A model generated the notes under the pieces. That model did no database searches. It was not told the origin of the DNA and saw only the letters and a program-made list of their open reading frames with translations. The position numbers and the translations under genes were made by a program. From the NCBI GenBank assembly GCA_038503075.1, contig JBCAML010000001.1, positions 62,001 to 126,000 on the forward strand: 64,000 nucleotides of DNA, written 5' to 3'. This document shows, in pieces, positions 34,413 to 45,843 of the stretch. Numbering within the stretch: the first letter of the stretch is position 1; each line of letters begins with the position of its first letter. This stretch comes from Gyromitra esculenta. Lineage: Eukaryota > Ascomycota > Pezizomycetes > Pezizales > Discinaceae.

Positions 34413-37400
34413 GGGCTACTCAGGAGTTGCTCATATTTCTGGGGGGGTTCCCAGCTGGACAAAAAAATAATGTTTCTCAGAGTGTAGATGCAACTCTCTC
34501 TTACTTTCTTTTTTTTAGGTTTGGATTGTGGGGTTGGCGGTGCATGTCTTTTTTGGTGGCGTGTTTGAATTTTTTTTCATCCGTTCTTTCTCCTAAGTAA
34601 ACTCAGTCGAAAGCGGTATAACATGGATCCATGTATTTTTTTCGAGGGGAAAGTTGATAAAGGTGGGCTTGAGTGTATAAAAAAACGGAGTTTGTGGATC
34701 ACACTCATGGAGGCTAGCAAGCCAATTAAAATTAAAGTTTTCAAAAAAAAACAACACTTGTTCATACCTTGAATAAACCGATAAGAGTATGCAGCCCTCC
34801 TACGCATATCGAGCCCCGTCTCATTACAGATTTTCACTATTCTTTACTAATCTAAAGATCCACATTCCCAACTGCTGGCTGTCGCAAATGCCACTTGTCT
34901 CCGGCCGGCCTCTACGAGCTTCGGGAATCTGAGGAGGGGAATCGCATATGACATGTAAATTCTAAAACCGGAGCTGATTATGCCCGTTATCGCGCAGACA
35001 TTTGTTTAGTTGAAGCTCACTTTCCCTTCAGTAGGTGTGCCCTAGCTCACTTATTCTCTTGATAAAACCACCGCACGTTCCCCAAAAACCACCAAGGAAC
35101 ACACACACTTGTTCGTACATGAGCGACTTGTATAAAGTAAAGTTCGCTGCAATACTTCTGTGACACTGTCGGACCTACCTCGCATTCTTGGCGTTAATAT
35201 AATACGAAGCGGGGACGAGGTCAAAGGGGCGACGTTTGCATGCGGCATGCCGGCCAAGACTCGGATCCTTTCGTTTAGAGTGAATGGTTCAGTCATCTAG
35301 AACGATGTAGGTATTTATTTATTTGGATATCTATCTGCCTACCTGCCTGGCGGCTGCAATTGTGGCCGATCTCTATATTGGCGGCGTTACGTATGTATGT
35401 ACTCAAAGATATTAGAATCGAATATCACCCTTGCAACATCAAGTTTGAGGACAATCAGGTGTCTTGGCTACCCCTGATACAACCCATGTAACCGGGGATG
35501 GGCTGAAGCGATGACTCGCAGCTTGAGCCCTGCCTGCTGTTGGCCCTGATTATTCCAGCCCTTGATATCAAACTGCAGCTATGTCAGCGACAAGCGAGAG
35601 GGAGAGGGAGTTCGCAATTTCGTTTCTCCGTACCGCATGTCGTTGATCAGTGTCCCAGATATTCCGAGCACCGACAGACCGAGTGATACCGTTATCTAGG
35701 TAGCTTCCTTCCTTCCACTTTACTGGTCGAAGCCGAACCGAAGCCAACTCTCCAACGTCCAAGTTCTGAACCCAGACCTCACCATTAGACGATACGCAGA
35801 CGGTCATTGCGGGGTTCAGGCCACACTGCGTGCCAAGGCCTGACTGCAATATCCGATATGCCTGATTCAGGCATATCCCATTCAGTTACGGTGTCACATG
35901 CAAGCTGGGGTGCTTGCCTAGGTTACTCCAGAGCATCCATGCCCGAGGAGATAAGTCGAGTCGAAGCGATACGGTGATGAATACCTGTAAGTTCATGGAA
36001 TGAGAGGGTGATGATGGACAATTGCTGATCGCCGGGATGGACCGAGATGTGGAGAAGCGAGGCGTCTTGCCTGTGGACGCACGTGGGGAACACAGCCTGC
36101 GGGAATTAGGGAAAGGTCTTTCTAGATGGCGAGGAATTCTCCCCTCCGAGACCTTGATCCTTGAGCATTGTGATACAAGAGCGCTGTGTGTGGCTGCCTG
36201 CTCTGCCTTTTCTGCTCCCAAGAGGTCTCACGAGCCAGCCCAAACAGAACTGAGAAAGCGGTCCTGTTGGTGGTGCTCCTGATACTTCCGCCCCAGCCCT
36301 ATTCAGGCCCAGGATGAAGGCGTAGGTACACGCAGTCAAGCACCTAATCCGCATAAAAAGTCACTCGGCCGTGCTCACGATGAACACACTGCCTACACGT
36401 ATCCACCGAACAACCAGGCACTAAACAAGTCAGGATATGTATTCGCTGCACACAAACATCCAATCAACACTGACTTCCTCCTTCCAGTCCGAGGACGATT
36501 TCCAATCGATTTCGCTATGTAGCTATCCTGTTAACCGCCACGGGTACCACACCTTACGGAGCCCGATATCGATACGATGCCGATATGTGCCGACACCTAA
36601 ATTCCAAATACTCTACAGAACCGCCGCACTGACGCCGATTCCGAAGGAAGAAAAGACAAAAAAAGAAAACCCGAAACGTTTACCAGTAGTTGTCCTCGGT
36701 TAGATGTCGTATCTGAAGAAAACAAAAAAACAAAAAAAACACTCGCTTATTTAGAGACCTCCCTTACGTTGGAGATTGTAACGTATTCGCTATTCCGACT
36801 AGCTGGGGGGAGAAAAAAAAAATACGGGTACTGCTTCCGTTCCGTGATACAGACAGAAAACAAATACATATCATATATATATATCCCAAGGAGAGAGATC
36901 ATATCACGGTAGGTAATATATAGCCCGGTGAATGCACAGCATTCTTCAACAGGAACAAAAAAGTCTGCTTAGCGACGCTTGTACCCACCCAGTAAGTCTT
37001 ACCGCAGACGCAAACTATGAGCTTCCCTACCGGCCCATCATAAATAATAACTAAATACACAATATGGGTATCAAGAGAAAACGCCCAATGCCTCCCCGAT
37101 GTTGATGCTAAATCTAACAAATCTAGTGGTGGGAGACACAGCGGGTATTTGGCGGTAGTGTATGCACCGTATACCAGAATCGTTGCTTTGTCGACTAGGA
37201 TAATGGAACTGCTGGTGCAGGGAACTTGGAAGTCAACGTCAAGACCTGCCAGGTGCTGGCGACAGATACCCGCGCATCAGTACCCAGCCGCTTCCCGAGA
37301 AGGTTCTGTGCATATGTATAGTTAGATGGATGCGCATATCGACGGAAGAATGTGAACCAAGGAACAAGAAATGAGGTTTGCTGAGTAAGATATAACAAAA

Positions 37401-37873
37401 CAAAAACACCGGTTAGCTAATTAAAGCCAAACTTAGATCAAAGGTGGAATGGTGATACAACCTATTCACATCACAGACTGTCACTCGTCGCGGTATTTAC
37501 AATGTGAACCGCTTGGAGTCAAAATAATTTGGCTCTCAGATACCACTGCTTTTCAAAACTATCAAATCACAGTTTAAAGTACATACACATGACGCGTAAT
37601 TGAGATAGTTACAGAATAAAAAAATAATACAAATAGTTAACACGTGTAAATATCCAGAGATCCAAGTAGAAGCGAAGCGTAAGAACTACAAATATACACA
37701 TGAATAATTAAAAACTTAATAAAATATACCAAGTCAACAAAGAAAGAAGGTCATAAGGAATGAATATGAAGAAATTTTGAAATAAATGGGAAAAAGTGGC
37801 AATCCCACCAACAATTAAAACAATCACACATCCTCTCAATATTTTTCCATCAGACATTCTGAAATAACCCCGC
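34413..37873. other. Gene-poor 3.5 kb
   Basis: No supported coding gene. Open frames near 35.6-36.3 kb on both strands overlap each other. The left end is the 3' flank of the zinc-finger gene. The right end, 37.4-37.87 kb, is an A-rich 3' flank of the 883-residue protein gene. Confidence 0.45.
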
Positions 37874-40525
37874 TCATGCTAATCTCCCCGCTTTCTGCCC
37901 TCTTCCCTCCTTAAATAGCCACTCTGCCAACTTATCTCCCCAGCCCCTCTCCGAATGCCTTGCAGAACCCAACATCCCGCCCAAAGCAACCAAACTCAGA
38001 GCTGTCACGATACCCAAACTGATCATCCCCCAATTCACCTTCTTTTCACCATTTCGACGGTAAATACTCGCATTTGTGAATCTTGCCGTGACATCACCGT
38101 TCGGGGCACCATTCATTAACTCTTGGGGGAGGGCGCCATTGATACCATTTGCGTGGGCCGGAATGTTGATCTGCTTACGGATAAAGTCGATATCGGTTTC
38201 GATTCTGCCTAAGCGTGGGCCGAGCTGTGAGATGTTTCCGCCTAACTGGTGTCTTTCGTCGTGGCTGCCGTGCGAATCGATTGACTCTAGGATATCCCTT
38301 TTGAACTGTCCAAGAACCTGCTGGAGTTGCTCAACTGTGATTGCTGTCCCTCCGCTGCTGGAACTGGGCTGGCTTGACTGTAATTGTTTTTCGATAGAAA
38401 TTGTTTTCTGATGGCGATGCTCACACTCCATAATCCCGCGATCATGGCTCGACATCCGTTGACGTGAAGCGCCTTCCATGGCCTGTGAGCTATGAATCTT
38501 GGGGCAATCCGAGATTGTTCCGGTTGGATCAGACCCACGCTCTGCAAGAAACCCTTGGAGGTAGGACTGTAGTGTGTCGTTTACTTGGGTGTCTCTTTCA
38601 CAGCGAGGGGAGTCATTCCGAAAGGACAGTGCGATATTCGGGGAACAAGATTTTTCATGGACTTGAGGTTCGATGCCAAATTCCTCGCTAGAACGGCGAA
38701 CCCTCTGGGAACTGCGTGGACCAAAGTTGGGACGTTCTTCTCCGCAACACCCTCCCCCCTCGCATTTTAATGAAGCTCGGCGACGAGCTCTAGCCGCCCC
38801 AGGATTCTCGGTGCTGTCTTCGTCAGCTCTGATGTGGCCACATTCTTCCCCTCTGCCGACGTTGTACCCAAACTCTCCCCTACGCAACTCGATATGGCGA
38901 AGCTCTCTAGTCTCCGGAGACGCCTGCGTTGTCTGTGGACCGATATCGTGCTGACTTAAGTGAATGGATCTTAACTCCTGAGTCTCTGGGGTTTGAGTGC
39001 TTTTGGCGCTGTGGTTTGGTTGGCTTTGAGAAAGCCTCCTTCGAGCCCGAGATGCGCCTGGATTCTCTCCTGCTTCCTCGCCTGGTTCGTCGCCTTTGCC
39101 TACATTGTATCCGAAGTCATCGCGGCCTACGTTTATATAGCCCAACTCCTCGGTTCCGGAGTCAGTTCCGGAGGACCCAGACCTTTCTTTCATTTCCCGC
39201 GAAGTAGTTTTGGTAGGACGGTTGTGGTTCTTCGGTGCTGGATGTTCACCGGGCTCTCTACGATTACGATCATCGCCTTTCCCTGGGTTATATCTAATTT
39301 CATCCTTCCCCAAATCGATATGCCTCAGCTCTCTAGTCTCCGCAGTCACTTTCAGATGCTGAGGTCCGATATCCTCACGGTGAAGATGGTTCGACCTGAG
39401 CTCTTGCGTTTCGGCTGATGTATTTGGATGCTTCTTCTTTGAGTGCCCAGAGGACGGTTCGTTGCCGATGTTGTGACCCATTTCGCCTCCGGCCATGGAA
39501 ACATTTTGAAGCTCTTTAGTTTCAGGGGATGCCTCGGTTCTGGTTGACTGTTTTGGTTGATTCGACTGCTTCGGGATGCCATGATGCGGTTGGTTCTGAC
39601 TGAGTCTTCTCCGTGCCTGAGATGCTCCCGGATTCTCACCTGCTTCCTCCCCGGGCTCACCACCCTTCCCGGGATTGTAACCGAATTCGCCCTTTTCCAG
39701 AGAGAGTTGCCGTAACTCGGCGGTTTCGGCGGTCCCTTCGGATGAGCCAATCACAGGCGTTTGTTCCTTCGCAGTTGGAGGGCTTCCTGGCTCTTGACGA
39801 TCACGATTATCACCTTTCCCTGGGTTGTATCCGAATTCACCTTTTTCTAGGGAGACTGGTTGCAACTCTGCGGTTTCAAGAGAGACTTGGGTATTTTTAT
39901 CCTTCGTCTCCGGCTTCGTTGTTTCGTTACTTTCGTCTTTCATCCCGGGGGTTTTCCCTTTTCCCTTTCCCCTCCCTTTGTCAGGGAAAACATGTCCATC
40001 TCCGCCAATATTGACATCGATATCACCGGACTGAAGCTGATCAGGAGCCAACTCTTTCGCCTCTGGGGAGGCATCCACAGAATCTCCCCTTTTGTCGGAG
40101 TTTTTCTGTGTGTTTGCTCTTTCCGGATTGACATCCGGGGGTAGATGTCGCCCATCCGCAGAAGATATACCTCCAGACCCAGAATAGATTGTTTCAGACC
40201 CACTACTCTGATCTGGGTATGGGGAAGGACCAGACTTGCCTTTTTGCTCCATTTTTGGATTGGTGCTGCTCGCTGGTTTATTGGAGGGATGAGTAAATGA
40301 ATATTTTTCTTCCTTTGAAGAGTCGATATTGGTTATTGGGTTCTTCTCAAACACAGATTCGTCAAGACCGTAACCAACAGAGCCGCGCGGGGGACGGTCT
40401 TCAGTAGCTGGGATAGGTGAGCGCGACGGTTGAATGGTTTGCGGATCCGCAGTGAGATTTGTAGAGGTTGTGGCTTGTTCGTTAGGAGTCCGCTGGTTCC
40501 TGGGGTTGCGTTTGTTCTTGGCCAT
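37874..40525 (-). CDS. 883-residue repeat protein with C-terminal TM segment
   Basis: This is one intronless frame of unrecognised family. Residues 1-150 are polar and disordered in composition. Residues about 152-590 hold about nine degenerate repeats. Each begins with [S/T]xETxEL, and most carry the block GEFGYNxGKG. Three are followed by ENPGAxxARRR. Residues about 730-790 are predicted amphipathic helix (VEQLQQVLGQFKRDILESID, then LGRIETDIDFIRKQINIP). A single hydrophobic segment lies at about 832-853 (ISLGIVTALSLVALGGMLG), followed by about 30 residues. With no signal peptide, this arrangement suggests a tail-anchored protein whose repeat region faces the cytosol, perhaps as an organelle-membrane scaffold. 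The start ATG is followed by a normal-looking polar N-terminus. Confidence 0.82.
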   Translation of the reverse strand: MAKNKRNPRNQRTPNEQATTSTNLTADPQTIQPSRSPIPATEDRPPRGSVGYGLDESVFEKNPITNIDSSKEEKYSFTHPSNKPASSTNPKMEQKGKSGPSPYPDQSSGSETIYSGSGGISSADGRHLPPDVNPERANTQKNSDKRGDSVDASPEAKELAPDQLQSGDIDVNIGGDGHVFPDKGRGKGKGKTPGMKDESNETTKPETKDKNTQVSLETAELQPVSLEKGEFGYNPGKGDNRDRQEPGSPPTAKEQTPVIGSSEGTAETAELRQLSLEKGEFGYNPGKGGEPGEEAGENPGASQARRRLSQNQPHHGIPKQSNQPKQSTRTEASPETKELQNVSMAGGEMGHNIGNEPSSGHSKKKHPNTSAETQELRSNHLHREDIGPQHLKVTAETRELRHIDLGKDEIRYNPGKGDDRNRREPGEHPAPKNHNRPTKTTSREMKERSGSSGTDSGTEELGYINVGRDDFGYNVGKGDEPGEEAGENPGASRARRRLSQSQPNHSAKSTQTPETQELRSIHLSQHDIGPQTTQASPETRELRHIELRRGEFGYNVGRGEECGHIRADEDSTENPGAARARRRASLKCEGGGCCGEERPNFGPRSSQRVRRSSEEFGIEPQVHEKSCSPNIALSFRNDSPRCERDTQVNDTLQSYLQGFLAERGSDPTGTISDCPKIHSSQAMEGASRQRMSSHDRGIMECEHRHQKTISIEKQLQSSQPSSSSGGTAITVEQLQQVLGQFKRDILESIDSHGSHDERHQLGGNISQLGPRLGRIETDIDFIRKQINIPAHANGINGALPQELMNGAPNGDVTARFTNASIYRRNGEKKVNWGMISLGIVTALSLVALGGMLGSARHSERGWGDKLAEWLFKEGRGQKAGRLA

Positions 40526-41683
40526 GATTTTATACGCAGGATCGTAGGATGTGGGTAAAATTGAAATTGATCAAACAGGGAGACGAGATGCTGTGTGACC
40601 ATGGTGCAGGAATGTTCTTCTTCATGGAGGGCGAGGGCTGATATGACGATGATATTACACGGGGTTGGATGGCGTTGACAGAGATATGACGTCTGTGATC
40701 GTGACAGCGATGATCTCAGCTTGTGGGATCGGATGCTTGCTGGACTGTTTTACCGAGCCTGTAACTTTGCTTCATCCTGAGACCTTTTGCTTGGGAGAGC
40801 GAGTTTAATCTCACCCATCAACTTTATTATCACAGCTCTGTTCGCATTGGTCCTGCTGCATTTATGACTTCTATTGTCTGGGTTTGGGGCTTTCCCTTCG
40901 GTAGCGATTTGCGACCAATTACAAAACAAGGGCCAAATCAACCAGAGACTCGGGTCAAGTTTCTCGCATGCATGCAACCATAGGTTTTACTGAATTAAAG
41001 TAAACAGAAAAGTACTCGTAAATTCACTAAACAGATTCGCTGTAGATGGCTGTAGAATCTTTATAGCCCTGTGCAGCTATATTCGCCATCTAATCCAATA
41101 AATGACGAAAAATACTGTGGGTTGGTAAACTTAGCTAGCCAGGACTGCTACTGAGTAACATATGCATACCCCACTACATTTCGCGGTCCCTTGCGAATTT
41201 CGGTCCTTTGACCAGCAGTTAGAGTCTTTTGCGTGCTCTTAAATACAATTGTAAAGTCATACATAACACTTTCTACATTGCAATGATAATCTTTTCACGC
41301 ATCAAGATATGGTCACGTTCTCACTTACATAATTCAGTTGTTAATTGGGCAGAATACGTTCCTTTTATAACTTTATTTGTAAATAAATCGAGAGACTACA
41401 GAAGAACATCAATGCTGTGTTTAGTCCAGATGAAATTCAAATTTCTACTCTCCACTCCTAGAAAAAAACTTTTGGTTTGCGCTAGGCCAATAACCATCAA
41501 CGAGCCACCGAAAATTGCCAGCAGTCGAGAATACAAGCAGCAGCCACTTTTCTGTTGAGACTTGAAAAAACTCTCCCAAATAAAAAAATCAAGTCTGGTC
41601 ATGAAAAAGTATAGTGAGTTTTCTATCGTTGCCAGTTAGCTTCAAATATAAGTATACCTCGCTCTGAAGACTTACCAACCAAA
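40526..41683. other. Intergenic, no gene seen
   Basis: This holds the promoter of the repeat-protein gene and the 3' flank of the small secreted-protein gene. No other feature was supported. Confidence 0.5.
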
Positions 41684-42046
41684 CTAATTGCATTCTGAGC
41701 CCGAATTCCAAGTCCCCATTCTCCTCGCCTTGTTCTCCATCATCAGATCCTTATCCTTTTTCAACTTGCCATCCGTTTTCTTCACCTCGGGTATTTGTAT
41801 CTCTGGCTCGGGGCCGGCTGGAGGTGACATATTCTCTCTAAGATCCTTCACGCCCTTAGGCTTTGCAATCCCGATGATGGTCTCGAAGTTTGCGGACTCG
41901 GGAACTGCCATATGGCGGGCTGGATTGGTTCCCATACCGATTTTCCAAGGACGGAATGTGTTTTTGGGAGTGGGAGCAGCAAATGCGAGGGAAGAAAGGG
42001 ACGAGATAGAGAGAGCGAAGAAAAGAAAGCTAGTGGGTAATTGCAT
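41684..42046 (-). CDS. Small secreted protein, 120 residues
   Basis: A clear signal peptide (hydrophobic residues about 5-22, AFA then APTPK as a plausible cleavage point) precedes a mature part of about 97 residues. The mature part is rich in Lys, Pro and Glu. It contains a single Cys, at residue 119, so it is not a disulfide-rich effector type. A dibasic KARR near the C-terminus could be a processing site. No family is recognised. Secretion is the only supported property. Its ATG is separated from the helical orphan gene by a divergent spacer of about 600 nt. Confidence 0.68.
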   Translation of the reverse strand: MQLPTSFLFFALSISSLSSLAFAAPTPKNTFRPWKIGMGTNPARHMAVPESANFETIIGIAKPKGVKDLRENMSPPAGPEPEIQIPEVKKTDGKLKKDKDLMMENKARRMGTWNSGSECN

Positions 42047-42660
42047 CTTGAATAATTCTTAGGTGCTTGGTACTTGAAAAGTATGTTTAAGTGGTACTGG
42101 TGGACAATGGCAATGGACGGCGGTGGGTGGTGATGGGACAAGTAAACCTTTTTATCAGCTAGGTGGCATCTATGGATTGAGAAAAGTGCTGAGATGGTTT
42201 AAGTTAAATTGTATTTTTAGCAACTGAGTTGTGTCACTATAAGTCACCTTTAACATTTCACGAACAACCGTTCTCAGAGGTTCACGAAAACTGGGCAATG
42301 TGTAGGTCTGAGACTGGCACATTCCTTCGAAGATACAGGAGCTGCAAAAACATATTTGCCTACTTCTATTTCCTAGCTAGTATCTCAACCCGTAACTTCT
42401 TTGTTCTTATACATATATTGTATCCAAACCGAGAAGATAAATATTCTACAGAAGCCCTGATTTTCAAGCTGAAGCCATAATAATCAAGCTCAGACTTTAA
42501 ATTTCTTCAGCAATAAGGTTTCAAGTACTGTTCTAAAATGATATAAAAGGATCATGCAGCAGCTAGACTCTTCTGGTTATTATCTATCTTCACAGGTGTC
42601 CGCGATCACTAACTTATAGCAACGTTCAGTGCTTGCTCATATCTACTGCTAACCGTGAAA

Positions 42661-43263
42661 ATGCCGCCAGCTACTATCACCCATACGTTCCAGTACTACC
42701 CGCCCCTACGCCTCGCGATTAGCCAGATCGATATTGAGACTCCAACCCGGCTGACGGCCGAGGAGCTCCAACTCTTTCGCAGGTCCTGGTTCAAATCTAT
42801 CGAGCCACTATTCAAACATATCGAACAGGCTGAACAAGTCAGGAAGCTACTTTCAGCCTTTAACCACGCCCCAGTAACTACACCAGTGGGGTACGCACAA
42901 CCAGTGCAAATCCGAAACTTGTGGCCTATGACTAGTGCGAATTTGTGGAAGTTCGTCGAAGATATTGCGTATCTGTTCCCTGATATTATCGCGACGCAGC
43001 TCGACCAAACGATTACTAATACATCAGGAAGTGGTTCTGGTCGAAAAAGGAGAAATAAGTGGATTCGAAAGAGACTTTTGAAAGACCTGAAATTTTGTGA
43101 AACTCACCTTACAGCGATGCGTGACGCGGTCGTATTGAAAATCGTGGACAATGAGCAGAATGAGCGTGATCAGAGGTTGTTGGTGCTGGACCATATTCTA
43201 AAGAACATTCTTCAGGAAGGGGATAAGTCTATCAAAACGATGATCGAGCAATTCGCGAGCTAA
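42661..43263 (+). CDS. Unrecognised helical protein, 200 residues
   Basis: This is one exon, taking the ATG at 42661 as the start. The composition is even, with several amphipathic helices: LTAEELQLFRRSWFKSIEPL, then RNKWIRKRLLKDLKFCETHL, then DQRLLVLDHILKNILQEGDK. A basic GSGSGRKRRNKWIRKR linker lies in the middle and could be nuclear-localising. No signal peptide or TM segment. No family is recognised; the length and composition make an accidental frame unlikely. Confidence 0.6.
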   Translation: MPPATITHTFQYYPPLRLAISQIDIETPTRLTAEELQLFRRSWFKSIEPLFKHIEQAEQVRKLLSAFNHAPVTTPVGYAQPVQIRNLWPMTSANLWKFVEDIAYLFPDIIATQLDQTITNTSGSGSGRKRRNKWIRKRLLKDLKFCETHLTAMRDAVVLKIVDNEQNERDQRLLVLDHILKNILQEGDKSIKTMIEQFAS

Positions 43264-44064
43264 AGTCAACCCACCCGTTTTAGTGCTGTGCTTACTTGTG
43301 CATGTGTTTTGGTAGCAGTATCTCGTTTTTTCTAGCACTTTCTAGGACAGAGTGATCGATAGTGATTCACTAACATTACTGTATTAGCAAGTGGGAAGAG
43401 CAACGCGATTCTTGGAAAGAAACAGTCTATGCGAGGATCTGAGGGGATGGATGGGCTATCTGGATGACAAATGAGTTGCCCAAGTCCCTTGTTGGCTGGT
43501 GACTAGTCTCCACCATTCTATCTGGTGTCCAACCCAAAACAACACTCATGGGTACAAGTATTGCAAAAAACAAGCACTATCATAACGCGTGAAAGAATGG
43601 CCTACCTGAACTGGTGTGGAACAATTTCCTCTCACACGCGGCCAAGTTGAAATATTGCTTGGCAGAAAGAGCTTTTGTGGTTCAGATCCCGCCGGCTCCT
43701 TTTTTATTATTTTTATTTAGTAACTCATCTTCACGGCCAACGCCTTCCCACCCACACTACAGCCCTTGCCCCTCTACATGACTCTTCCTCTGGGGAATTA
43801 TACCTCGAAACTACATTGATAATTGGGATATTCTTTAACTAGGCCGGAGCATGCTGAATCGAGTGACCTATCATGACCACACCTTACTATAAAGTAGACC
43901 GACGATGTGATGATCGTGCCGCTATTTCTTCAATTCTCTTAAATAATCATCACGCGTGCATATAAAATCCATCTCGATAAATCGTTCGTAATATATTCAT
44001 TTTTACTTTAAATTATCCTACTAGTTTCATTAAGTGCGGAACATCATAAATCGTATATCAAACA
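43264..44064. other. Intergenic between convergent genes
   Basis: These are the 3' flanks of the helical orphan and of the transporter gene. Nothing else was seen. Confidence 0.5.
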
Positions 44065-45843
44065 TCAAACACTCGAAACTTCCTTCGAATTTGCTCTTCC
44101 TTCGTCTTCTACAACCTCTCTTTTCTCATCCTCCCATTCCTCTTTACTTCTAGTAAACTCAGATGCTGTAGTGCTTTCCTTCAGATCTCTGCCTAGCTTT
44201 TCGGGCCCTAGGAAGACAAGAACAATAACGTAGGCGAAAACACAGCCCATAAATATGGCCATGACTTTTCCATAGTTGTATCTTGAGGATTTTCCTGAAC
44301 CGGACAGTCGAAATCGCTCTCCCATGGTAGCTTCGATTGTGGAGGATGCAGAGGATGCAAGATTCCCGAGTTGGTATGCTGTTCCGACAATGGTTGTACG
44401 TGCTCCAGCGGGGGCAAGCTCGACGAGATGGATTGGTACAACACCCCAAGCACCCTGAACAAAGAACTGTTCCCAAAAGGCTGCAGCAATGACTCCGTCA
44501 TTCCTGATGAAGCAGTATGGGTATAACAAAGCACCTCCGCCAATACAGGCAACGATGATACTAAGCCTTCGTCCGAACATTTGCGAGAGATATCTATTTT
44601 TGAGTATGATATTAGTATTTATATCACAGTGTACACTATAGACACAGCTAAACATACCCGATAATTGTGCCTCCGGTCATAGCTCCAAGATTCGCAACTA
44701 CTTGCGTGACGGTGACCTTGTTTGCGCCGAACTCAAGCTGGTTTTCCAACATGGTTGGATATAGGTCTTGCGATCCATGTGACTATTCACACTTTAGCGT
44801 TAGCACACTTACTGCTTCAGATAAATTTGAATCAATCCTCACCATGAAATTGAACCCAGCCATCATAAGCACCAAGTAGATCAGCAACAGCCAGTGTTTC
44901 TTCAGCCCAACTTTCGTCTCCTTCCAGATAATCTTCTCAATATTCTCAACTCCTTCTGCTCGCTCTAGCTTCAGTTGTTGGCGCTCGAGGAAAGCATTTG
45001 TCTCAGGAAGATATAGCCTAAAAAGAATGATTAAAACTGGTGGGCATGCACCGAACCAGAAAAGTGGTCGCCAGCCGTGGGAAGTTGTGTTGGCGAGACC
45101 ACGGGCAAATACTGTGGCTAAGAGATACCCAAAGGCATAACCCTGCTGCAGCATACCCGAGAGAATCCCATGAGCTTCTGGAGGAGCATCCTCAAGAGCC
45201 GTAGAAGCGCCTGCAGGAAAAGAGTTTCAGAATCTCAATCAAGTTTGTAGGGTTAGGGTTGATTGGGTCTTACAGTTACCATATATACCACCCATAGCAA
45301 TCCCGAAGAGGGCACGAACAGCGAGAAACTGCTTGTACCTATCATTTAGGGTCAGCCGACAAATTCTCAATTTGGTCTGAATAACTCGGAAAAACTCACG
45401 TCTGACAAAACCCAGTCCCCAATTCAAGGATAATGAAGAGAACGTTGTTGATTATAAACGGCCATTTACGGCCCCATTTATCCGCCGCCAATCCGAAGGT
45501 GATGGCGCCTACAGATCGCAACATCAAGACTAGCGTAATTCCCCATGTGATATCTGCTCTTGTCTTTCCAAAATCTTCGGCCAAAGAGGTTACAGTCAAC
45601 GAAACCGTGAAGAAGTCGAACGCATCCCTGTTAAGAGTAAGTAGTGTTTCCAAGTATACAAAAAACCCAAATTAGAAAGATGGGCACATACCATGTCCAG
45701 CCAGCAAAAGCAATAAGAAAGAATTGCCACTGGCGCCACGTCAATTGCCTTAGAACTCTGATTGGGTTTGCCGGCTTATGACCTGGTGGCTTAAGATATG
45801 TGACTCTCGTCAAAAGGTATTCTCCAATGCTTGTTTTCGCCAT
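44065..45843 (-). CDS. Jen1-like monocarboxylate/proton symporter (MFS)
   Basis: Six exons (45843-45692, 45627-45400, 45338-45274, 45210-44843, 44782-44658, 44593-44065) give 488 residues. The protein has about twelve hydrophobic segments and the MFS loop 2-3 signature ADKWGRKW. Residues 269-281 read NFMSHGSQDLYPT, which fits the Jen1/SHS-family signature N-x-x-S-H-x-S-Q-D-x-x-x-T involved in substrate binding and uptake. Jen proteins carry lactate, pyruvate or dicarboxylates with protons across the plasma membrane. Pyruvate/lactate or dicarboxylate specificity cannot be decided here. Both tails are cytosolic, and the C-terminal tail is rich in Glu/Lys/Ser, compatible with ubiquitin-dependent endocytic control. 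An intron falls inside the signature, between M271 and S272. Confidence 0.9.

Noticed and set aside
35568..36354. Frames of 70-111 codons on both strands
   Set aside because: Overlapping and domain-free. No splice pattern joins them into a gene.
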